NCBI GenBank assembly: GCA_964541375.1
Contig: CAZIPT010000073.1
Location: 1-11,944 of the forward strand
From: JBAXEO01 sp964541375
GTDB lineage: Bacteria > Actinomycetota > Coriobacteriia > Anaerosomatales > JAAXUF01
DNA length: 11,944 bases
Direction: 5' to 3'
Shown here: positions 7,051 to 11,944 of the stretch, one piece after another
How the letters are laid out: every line of letters starts with the position of its first letter
Position numbering within the stretch: position 1 is the first letter of the stretch
The notes under the pieces: generated by a model
The model's input: only the letters and a program-made list of their open reading frames with translations
Database searches by the model: none
What the model was told of the DNA's origin: nothing
Made by a program: the position numbers and the translations under genes

Positions 7051-7067
7051 GGCCGATCCAGTCGGCC
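7051..7067 (+). promoter_or_regulatory. Leader hairpin 2 of the met operon
   Basis: GGCCGA (7051-7056) and TCGGCC (7062-7067) form a perfect six-base-pair stem around TCCAG. It stands between hairpin 1 and the Met-rich leader ORF. Confidence 0.4.
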
Positions 7068-7097
7068 ATGAGTCAGGTGCGAGGAGGTGTGATCGAG

Positions 7098-7109
7098 GAA
7101 CCATGGTTC
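7098..7109. repeat. 12-bp perfect palindrome over the leader ORF start
   Basis: GAACCATGGTTC reads the same on both strands and its centre is the ATG at 7103 of the leader ORF. It may be a chance NcoI-type site or a site that affects leader translation. Confidence 0.3.
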
Positions 7110-7213
7110 GCCCGTCTGAGTTCGTGACGATGATGGACATGATGATGACCCAGCCCGGGTCTTACGGCGTATGCGCCGGATCCGGGCGGCCTTCGGCCGA
7201 CCTGCGCGCCTAG
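7103..7213 (+). CDS. Met-rich leader peptide of the met operon (candidate attenuator ORF)
   Basis: Short ORF of 36 residues, ATG at 7103 and TAG at 7211-7213, lying wholly inside the leader of metYXW. Codons 10-15 (7130-7147) read Met-Met-Asp-Met-Met-Met: five Met codons in six. The next residues are Thr-Gln, and then the 5' arm of a large hairpin begins at 7154. Ribosomes waiting for charged Met-tRNA would cover that arm, as in trp, leu or his attenuation. GAGG (7095-7098) gives a Shine-Dalgarno sequence at a rather short spacing of four nt. GTG at 7124 is an alternative in-frame start that keeps all the Met codons. The peptide has no domain and its sequence after the Met run is probably unimportant. 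Expression is inferred, not shown. Confidence 0.6.
   Translation: MVRPSEFVTMMDMMMTQPGSYGVCAGSGRPSADLRA
7154..7186 (+). terminator. Hairpin A: attenuator-type stem after the Met codons
   Basis: CCCGGGTC (7154-7161) pairs with GATCCGGG (7179-7186), eight base pairs with one G-U wobble. Then, after a three-base TTA bulge, CGGCG (7165-7169) pairs with CGCCG (7174-7178) around a TATG loop. Thirteen pairs in all, mostly GC. There is no U-tract, so termination would need to be of the U-less type proposed for some actinobacteria, or rho-dependent. It starts six bases after the last Met codon of the leader ORF. Confidence 0.5.
7184..7202 (+). promoter_or_regulatory. Hairpin B: competes with hairpin A
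   Basis: CGGCC (7187-7191) pairs with GGCCG (7195-7199) around TTC. The stem extends past a G-A mismatch by pairing GG (7184-7185) with CC (7201-7202). Bases 7184-7186 are also needed for the base of hairpin A, so full A and extended B exclude each other. This is the arrangement expected of an attenuator and anti-attenuator. Confidence 0.4.
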
Positions 7214-7217
7214 CGCA
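7203..7217 (+). promoter_or_regulatory. Hairpin C at the end of the leader ORF
   Basis: TGCGC (7203-7207) pairs with GCGCA (7213-7217) around GCCTA. The leader stop codon TAG (7211-7213) lies in its loop and 3' arm, so a ribosome terminating there would keep this stem open. No U-tract follows. From 7218 to the metY Shine-Dalgarno sequence nothing further is recognised. Confidence 0.3.
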
Positions 7218-7270
7218 AAGTCGGGTATCGTCCCCATCAGACACGAACACAGAAGTGAGGCTTGATTACC

Positions 7271-8572
7271 ATGAGCGACTCGACCACCCCGCGTTTCGAC
7301 ACCATCGCCGTCCACGGCGGCGCCGCACCTGATCCCACCACCGGCTCGCGTGCTGTCCCGATCTACCAGACCGTGGCTTACAACTTCAAGGACACCGACC
7401 ACGCGGCCGATCTGTTCGGCCTGCGAGCCTTCGGCAACATCTACTCGCGCATCATGAATCCCACCAACGACGTGCTCGAGCAGCGCGTTGCCGGACTGCA
7501 CGGCGGTAGCGCCGCGCTTGCGGTCTCCTCTGGCCACGCGGCCGAGGTGCTCAGCCTGCTCAACGTCACGGACTCCGGCGGTAGCATCGTCGCCTCGACG
7601 TCACTCTACGGCGGTACCTGGAACATCTTCCTCCACACGTTTCGGCGCCTCGGGATCACGGTGCGCTTCGTCGAGCCGACGGATGTCGCCGGATTCGTGG
7701 CAGCCAGCGATGACACAACCACCGCATGGTTCGTCGAGACGATCGGCAACCCGCGCCTTGATGTGCCGGACTTCGCAGCACTGTCGGCCGCCGGTCGCGA
7801 GATCGGGGTCCCGCTCTTCGTGGACAACACCTTCGCTACTCCGTATCTCGCGCGTCCGTTCGAGCACGGAGCCGCGGTCGTCATCGAGTCGCTCACCAAG
7901 TGGCTCGGCGGTCACGGAACGTCGATCGGCGGCATCGTGGTTGACGGAGGGAACTTCGACTGGAGCCAGGGCCGGCATCCTGGATTCACCGATCCGGATC
8001 CCAGCTACCACGGCCTGAAGTTCTGGGACGTTTTCGGCGACTTCCCGGGTCTGGGCAACGTCGCTTTCGGCATCCGCGCACGGGTGAACCTGCTCCGCGA
8101 TCTCGGCAGCTCGCTTTCGCCCTTCAACGCTCAGCAGTTCCTTCTCGGCGTGGAGACACTGTCGCTCCGGGTGCAGCGTCACTCCGACAATGCGCTTGCG
8201 GTGGCTCGCTACCTTGAGAACCACCCCAAGGTCGAGTGGGTCGCGTATCCCGGACTCGAGAGCCATCCCACGCACGCGAACGCGAAGAAGTACCTGAGCA
8301 ACGGATTCGGTGGAGTCGTGGTGTTTGGTGTGAAGGGCGGCCTTGCGGCCGGCAAGACGCTGATCGAGGGTGTCGAGCTGTTCTCGCACCTCGCCAACGT
8401 CGGTGATGCGAAATCGCTTATCATTCATCCCGCGTCGACGACGCACAGCCAGCTGTCCGCCGAGGAGCTCGTGAAGGCGGGTATCGGCGAGGACTTCGTC
8501 CGCCTGTCGATCGGCATCGAGAGCATCGAGGACATCCTCGCCGACCTCGAGCAGGCGCTGGAGAAGGTGTAA
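7271..8572 (+). CDS. metY: O-acetylhomoserine sulfhydrylase (aminocarboxypropyltransferase)
   Basis: PLP enzyme of the Cys/Met metabolism fold that converts O-acetylhomoserine and sulfide to homocysteine and acetate in the cytoplasm (direct sulfhydrylation). The 433-residue length, the opening FDTIAVHGG and the insert GRHPGFTDPDPSYHGL fit MetY better than cystathionine gamma-synthase, which is shorter. Active-site landmarks are YSRIMNPT (Tyr58, Arg60, phosphate contacts from the neighbouring subunit), VDNTFATP with Asp185 for the PLP ring nitrogen, and SLTKWLGGHGT with the Schiff-base Lys210. HPASTTHSQL near the C-terminus is also typical. The ATG at 7271 was chosen because GTGAGG (7255-7260) lies ten nt upstream; the TTG at 7262 is too close to it. 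It is the first gene of metY-metX-metW and lies behind the Met-rich leader. Confidence 0.95.
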   Translation: MSDSTTPRFDTIAVHGGAAPDPTTGSRAVPIYQTVAYNFKDTDHAADLFGLRAFGNIYSRIMNPTNDVLEQRVAGLHGGSAALAVSSGHAAEVLSLLNVTDSGGSIVASTSLYGGTWNIFLHTFRRLGITVRFVEPTDVAGFVAASDDTTTAWFVETIGNPRLDVPDFAALSAAGREIGVPLFVDNTFATPYLARPFEHGAAVVIESLTKWLGGHGTSIGGIVVDGGNFDWSQGRHPGFTDPDPSYHGLKFWDVFGDFPGLGNVAFGIRARVNLLRDLGSSLSPFNAQQFLLGVETLSLRVQRHSDNALAVARYLENHPKVEWVAYPGLESHPTHANAKKYLSNGFGGVVVFGVKGGLAAGKTLIEGVELFSHLANVGDAKSLIIHPASTTHSQLSAEELVKAGIGEDFVRLSIGIESIEDILADLEQALEKV

Positions 8573-8575
8573 CGC

Positions 8576-9772
8576 GTGTCCGAAGCGGCACAAGACGACG
8601 CGGCGGCGCCCCTGCCGCCGGCGTCGGGACCACAGGTGTGCTCACTGCCGGACGGCCTCGACCTCGTGTCGGGCCGCCGGCTTGAGCACGTCGACATCAC
8701 CTACGAGACGTTCGGGACGCTCGATGACGACCGCGCAAACGCGCTCCTGATCTGCCACGCGCTATCCGGTGACTCACACGTGGCTGCCGGCCCCGACAAG
8801 CGGGGTGTCGACAGGCCCGGCTGGTGGGAGGTCATGGTCGGCCCCGGCGAGGCGATCGACACGAACCGCTACTTCGTCATCTGCGCCAACGTTCTCGGCG
8901 GCTGTTCGGGAACCACGGGACCCGGTTCGCTCGATCCAACCACCGACACGCCTTACGGCACGCGGTTTCCGCTGGTTACGATCGAGGACATGGTCGCGGC
9001 GCAGGCGGCGCTTCTCGACCGCCTCGGCATCGACAAGCTGCTGGCGGTGATCGGCGGCTCGATGGGCGGGATGCAGGCGCTCGCGTGGGCGAAGCTCCAC
9101 CCCGAGCGGGTCGGATCATGCATCGGCGTTGCGACGACGCCGAGGCTCGCAGCGCAGGCGATCGCGTTCAATGAGGTGGGACGAACGGCCATTCTCGGCG
9201 ACCCGAACTTCGCGGGAGGCGACTACTACGGTGGCGCTCAGCCCGAGCAGGGACTTGGCATCGCGCGGATGGTCGGGCACATCACCTATCTCTCCGACGA
9301 GTCCATGCGGGCGAAGTTCGGGCGGCGGCTGCAGAACCGTGGCGACCACGCCTTCGACTTCGTCACTGAGTTCGAGGTCGAGAGCTACCTCGCATACCAG
9401 GGCCGCAAGTTCGTCGAGCGCTTCGACGCTAATACGTACCTCTACATGACCAAAGCGATGGACTACTTCGACCTTGCCAGTGGCTTCGACTCCGTTCACG
9501 ATGCGCTGGCGGACACGCCGGTGCGCTTCCTCCTGCTCACCTTCACCAGCGATTGGCTGTTCCCGACATACCAGACGCGAGGGCTCGTCGACGCCATCAG
9601 AGTCGCGCGTGGTGAGGTCAGCTTCGCCGAGATCGAGAGCCCCTACGGTCACGACGCCTTTCTGCTCGAGCCGGAAGAGCAGCGTCGCTACATCGAGCCG
9701 TTCCTCGGCCGAGCGCTCGCCGAGGCGCGCGGGTCGCATGCCGAGGACCGCGCTGGGGGTGACGCGCGATGA
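8576..9772 (+). CDS. metX: Homoserine O-acetyltransferase (MetX)
   Basis: Alpha/beta-hydrolase-fold acyltransferase of 398 residues that transfers an acyl group, normally acetyl from acetyl-CoA, to homoserine and so supplies the substrate of MetY. The catalytic triad is visible: Ser162 in GGSMGG, Asp326 in FTSDWLF and His359 in YGHDAF. Further MetX signatures are CHALSGDSHVAAG (60-72), NVLGGCSGTTGPGS (105-118) and the lid-region DYYGGAQPEQGLGIARM (216-232). The start is GTG at 8576, three nt after the metY stop, with GAGAAGG inside the end of metY as Shine-Dalgarno sequence. Some MetX-fold enzymes use succinyl-CoA, but the adjacent MetY supports acetyl. The stop overlaps the metW start by four nt (ATGA). 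Confidence 0.95.
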   Translation: MSEAAQDDAAAPLPPASGPQVCSLPDGLDLVSGRRLEHVDITYETFGTLDDDRANALLICHALSGDSHVAAGPDKRGVDRPGWWEVMVGPGEAIDTNRYFVICANVLGGCSGTTGPGSLDPTTDTPYGTRFPLVTIEDMVAAQAALLDRLGIDKLLAVIGGSMGGMQALAWAKLHPERVGSCIGVATTPRLAAQAIAFNEVGRTAILGDPNFAGGDYYGGAQPEQGLGIARMVGHITYLSDESMRAKFGRRLQNRGDHAFDFVTEFEVESYLAYQGRKFVERFDANTYLYMTKAMDYFDLASGFDSVHDALADTPVRFLLLTFTSDWLFPTYQTRGLVDAIRVARGEVSFAEIESPYGHDAFLLEPEEQRRYIEPFLGRALAEARGSHAEDRAGGDAR

Positions 9773-10389
9773 CCTCGGCCGATCTGCTGCGCGCTGACCT
9801 TCAGCTCGTCATCTCACTCGTCGAGCCCGGCAGCCGGGTCCTCGATCTCGGTTGCGGCGATGGATCGCTCATTGCGCACCTTCGCGACGAGCGCGGCTGC
9901 GATGTGCGCGGAATCGAGCTGCTGCCCGAGGAGATTGCCGCCGCGATCTCGCAGGGCCTTTCGGTGGTACAGTCCGACCTCGACGAGGGACTCGCCGGCT
10001 ATCCCGACGGCGCGTTTGACTACGTGATCCTGTCGCAGACGCTCCAGGTGGTCCGCAATCCCTCGCTCGTCCTGCGAGAGATGCTGCGGGTCGGCACGCA
10101 CTCGATCGTCACATTCCCCAACTTCGGCTACTGGAAGGTGCGGGGCTACCTCGCGCTGAAGGGCCGCATGCCCGTGAGCGACTCGATTCCGTTCTCGTGG
10201 TACGACACGCCCAACATCCACCACACCACGCTCAAGGACTTCCGCGACTTCGTCGCTGCCAACGGCGGCGTCATCGAGCAGGAGATTCCGCTGATCGCGG
10301 GGGAGTGGCGCCAACGTGTGCGACGCGTCAGCTTCGCACCCAACCTGTTTGCGGACACCGCAGTCGCGGTCGTGCGCGCGCGGGGGTAG
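9769..10389 (+). CDS. metW: Methionine biosynthesis protein MetW
   Basis: SAM-dependent-methyltransferase-like protein of 206 residues, the usual genetic partner of MetX. In bacteria with MetX-MetW pairs it is needed for, or stimulates, homoserine acylation. The sequence shows motif I VLDLGCGDGSLI (24-35), an acidic end of strand 2 (GIE, Glu50), SDLDEGL (69-75) and the MetW-typical FPNFGYWKVR (116-125) and WYDTPNIHHTT (144-154). It overlaps metX by four nt (ATGA), so translation is coupled and roughly equal amounts are expected. No methyl acceptor is known to me for the family. Confidence 0.93.
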   Translation: MTSADLLRADLQLVISLVEPGSRVLDLGCGDGSLIAHLRDERGCDVRGIELLPEEIAAAISQGLSVVQSDLDEGLAGYPDGAFDYVILSQTLQVVRNPSLVLREMLRVGTHSIVTFPNFGYWKVRGYLALKGRMPVSDSIPFSWYDTPNIHHTTLKDFRDFVAANGGVIEQEIPLIAGEWRQRVRRVSFAPNLFADTAVAVVRARG

Positions 10390-10398
10390 TCGTCGCGC

Positions 10399-10404
10399 TA
10401 TCCT
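10399..10404 (+). promoter_or_regulatory. Possible -10 element giving a leaderless rsgA transcript
   Basis: TATCCT is followed by six bases and then the rsgA ATG at 10411. A transcript from it would begin at or next to the start codon, as in leaderless actinobacterial genes. The matching -35 region is GC-rich and does not resemble consensus, so confidence is low. Confidence 0.25.
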
Positions 10405-10410
10405 GTGGTC

Positions 10411-11514
10411 ATGCCGTCTGAGCCTCACAGCACCGTCCCGACACTCGCCGAGCTTGGCTGGACCGAGCGCGAACAGACCCTCTTCGCGCCACTCGCAGAG
10501 AATGGCTTCTACCCCGGGCGCGTGTCGCGCGTCGACCGGGAGTTTCCGCTCGTAGCAACCGCTGCGGGAGCGGTCCGGGCGGAGCCGGCGGTGCACCTCG
10601 TCAAGACCCGCGGCACCGGCAGCCGAGCTGTTGTGGGCGACTGGGTCGCGCTGTCGCATCCCGACGGTCATGACCTCGCCATCATCGAGGCCATCCTGCC
10701 GCGCGCTACCGCCTTTGCGCGCAAGGACCCCGCCGAGGGAACTGTCGAGCAGGTGCTCATCGCCAATGTCGACGTGGTCTTCGTCGTCCAGTCCCTGTCG
10801 GGCCGCGGACTCAACGTCCGGCGGCTGGAGCGTGAACTCGTGCTCGCGTGGGAAAGCGGGGCGACCCCGATCGTCATCCTCACGAAGGCCGACATCGCCG
10901 AGGACGTCGACTATCAGCGGGGGCTGGCAACCGGCGCTGCGCCGAACGTGGAGGTCATCGTCGAGAGCGCCGTAAGCGGGCTCGGGCTGGACGAGATTCG
11001 CGACCGCATCGGTCCGGGCGTGACCGCGGCGCTCCTCGGCGGGTCCGGCGTGGGCAAGTCGACACTGGTGAACCGACTTCTCGGGGAAGAGGCACAGGAG
11101 ACGGCGGCGGTCCGCAAGAGCGACGACAAAGGCCGGCACACCACGGTAGCGCGCGAGATGATCCTGATGCCGAGCGGCGGAGTGCTCATCGACACGCCCG
11201 GCATGCGCGGAATCGCGCTCTGGGACGCGACTGACGGAATAGCGAGCGCGTTCCCGGATATCGACGTGCTCTCGGAACGGTGCCGTTTCCGTGACTGCAC
11301 CCACACCTCCGAGCCGGGGTGCGCCGTCATCGCGGCAGTCGAGGCAGGTTCGCTGCCTCAGCGGCGGCTCGACAGCTATCGGATGCTCCAAGCCGAGCTC
11401 GTCTCCCTCGCTCACCGCCAGGACCAGAAGGCGTGGGCCGCCAAGGAGCAGGCCGGCAAGACGATCGCCAAGGCATCGAAGCGGTACTTCAAGGACCACC
11501 CCGGGAAGAAATAG
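10411..11514 (+). CDS. rsgA: Ribosome small subunit-dependent GTPase A
   Basis: Circularly permuted GTPase (YjeQ/EngC) that binds the 30S subunit late in assembly and hydrolyses GTP. With the ATG at 10411 it has 367 residues. Domain order is an N-terminal extension (1-33), an OB-fold (about 34-115), then the permuted G domain with G4 TKAD (159-162), the SAVSG G5-like element near 186-190, G1 GGSGVGKST (210-218) and G3 DTPG (261-264). A C-terminal zinc site with Cys-x4-Cys-x-His-x5-Cys spacing follows (Cys291, Cys296, His298, Cys304). The Lys-rich C-terminus fits RNA binding. No Shine-Dalgarno sequence precedes either the ATG or the in-frame GTG at 10405. The gene follows metW by 21 nt, so it may be co-transcribed or use a leaderless start. 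The link to methionine synthesis is probably positional only. Confidence 0.95.
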   Translation: MPSEPHSTVPTLAELGWTEREQTLFAPLAENGFYPGRVSRVDREFPLVATAAGAVRAEPAVHLVKTRGTGSRAVVGDWVALSHPDGHDLAIIEAILPRATAFARKDPAEGTVEQVLIANVDVVFVVQSLSGRGLNVRRLERELVLAWESGATPIVILTKADIAEDVDYQRGLATGAAPNVEVIVESAVSGLGLDEIRDRIGPGVTAALLGGSGVGKSTLVNRLLGEEAQETAAVRKSDDKGRHTTVAREMILMPSGGVLIDTPGMRGIALWDATDGIASAFPDIDVLSERCRFRDCTHTSEPGCAVIAAVEAGSLPQRRLDSYRMLQAELVSLAHRQDQKAWAAKEQAGKTIAKASKRYFKDHPGKK

Positions 11515-11529
11515 TGGTGGGAGGTCATC

Positions 11530-11944
11530 ATGGATCCGAGCACCTCAACTGATGCTGCGGCAGCCGCCGCAACCGCTCTCTGGGCGCTGATGTCCACGAT
11601 GTGCTGCTTCGCCTATCTCATTCCGATCGGTATTGGCGTGGCCGGAATGGTGCTGTGGATCATCACGATCATCGACGTCGCGCAGCGCAATGTGAATGAG
11701 TTTCCCAGCGCTCAGAATGGCGTCGAGAGTCCAAACGAGCAGATTGTTTGGGTGCTCGTGGTGGTGCTCACCGGCCTCATCGGCGCGCTCATCTACTGGG
11801 TCGTGGTCATGCGGCCGTACCCACGAACCAAGCACTCGACGCTGACGGTCGAGCCGCCCGCGTCCGCGACTCCGGCTCCGCCGACCGTTCCCGCGGCGCC
11901 CGCGTCACCTGCGACGCCGTCCCCGCCCGCGCCGACGGCGCCCG
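11530..11944 (+). CDS. Small membrane protein with PLDc_N-like segment and Pro/Ala-rich tail, 3'-partial
   Basis: The frame is open from ATG 11530 to the right edge (138 complete codons, no stop in the window). GGGAGG lies five nt upstream of the ATG, and the start is 15 nt after the rsgA stop. After an Ala-rich N-terminus there are two hydrophobic helices (about 17-48 and 75-98) joined by a polar loop. The pattern WIITIIDVAQRN, a loop, PNEQIVWVLVVVLTGLIGALIYW and then VVMRP resembles the PLDc_N (phospholipase D nuclease N-terminal) membrane hairpin, which also occurs in small proteins without any PLD domain. After about residue 115 the sequence is very rich in Pro, Ala, Ser and Thr, a disordered linker that may lead to another domain outside the window. 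Function is unknown. Confidence 0.75.
   Translation, partial: MDPSTSTDAAAAAATALWALMSTMCCFAYLIPIGIGVAGMVLWIITIIDVAQRNVNEFPSAQNGVESPNEQIVWVLVVVLTGLIGALIYWVVVMRPYPRTKHSTLTVEPPASATPAPPTVPAAPASPATPSPPAPTAP

Noticed and set aside
7068..7127. Alternative 19-codon leader ORF in another frame (ATG 7068, TGA 7125-7127)
   Set aside because: It contains only its initiator Met and no run of any sulfur amino acid, and its start lies next to a hairpin. The Met-rich frame explains the region better.
6868..7270. SAM or SAH riboswitch upstream of metY
   Set aside because: A structured leader before met genes suggested one, but I could not find the conserved SAM-I core, nor a convincing SAM-II, SAM-IV or SAH consensus. 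GGCCATGAGT at 7065-7074 recalls the start of SAM-IV, but the following core is absent. A covariance search would settle it.
9814..11499. Long open frame on the minus strand opposite metW and rsgA
   Set aside because: It is a by-product of GC-rich codon bias. Its translation is rich in Arg, Asp, Glu and His with no recognisable domain, while the plus strand holds two clear families.
1..11944. CRISPR arrays, insertion sequences, tRNA or rRNA genes, phage or defence systems
   Set aside because: No direct-repeat arrays, transposase-like frames, terminal repeats or recognisable tRNA folds were seen. The region looks like ordinary chromosomal housekeeping DNA apart from the met leader.

Overview
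The window is dense, GC-rich bacterial DNA with short intergenic gaps, Shine-Dalgarno sequences of the GGAGG type and some GTG starts. The gene content is a short-Q-loop cytochrome bd oxidase, an OFA-type carboxylate carrier, a flavoredoxin-like protein and a metY-metX-metW cluster. This suits an actinobacterial lineage, perhaps Coriobacteriia-like, with anaerobic or microaerobic metabolism. That assignment is inferred from composition and gene set only; no marker gene settles it.

Layout. Positions 1-2244 hold the end of cydA and all of cydB (cytochrome bd quinol oxidase), closed by a strong rho-independent terminator. An OFA-family MFS carrier (2417-3703) follows with its own predicted promoter and a hairpin in its leader. 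It converges with a TetA-like DHA1 MFS exporter on the minus strand (3743-4969). A DUF2461 gene (5077-5760, plus) converges with a minus-strand pair, flavin reductase-like (6280-6867) then GNAT acetyltransferase (5788-6270).

Positions 6868-7270 contain no ordinary gene but are rich in signals: a 9-bp-arm inverted repeat, a good promoter, two hairpins, a 36-codon leader ORF with five Met codons in six consecutive codons, and a 13-bp GC-rich hairpin starting six bases after the last Met codon. Downstream is the tightly packed metY-metX-metW unit (3-nt gap, then a 4-nt overlap). It is followed by rsgA (30S maturation GTPase) and, at the right edge, the start of a small membrane protein with a PLDc_N-like segment and a Pro/Ala-rich tail.

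How they work together. MetX acylates homoserine, MetY converts O-acetylhomoserine plus sulfide to homocysteine, and MetW is the usual partner of MetX. The most notable find is the leader of this operon. Its architecture (Met-codon run directly before a stable hairpin that competes with a second hairpin) matches classical ribosome-mediated attenuation, which would tie met expression to charged tRNA-Met supply. This is a prediction from sequence alone. No SAM riboswitch core was recognised in the leader.
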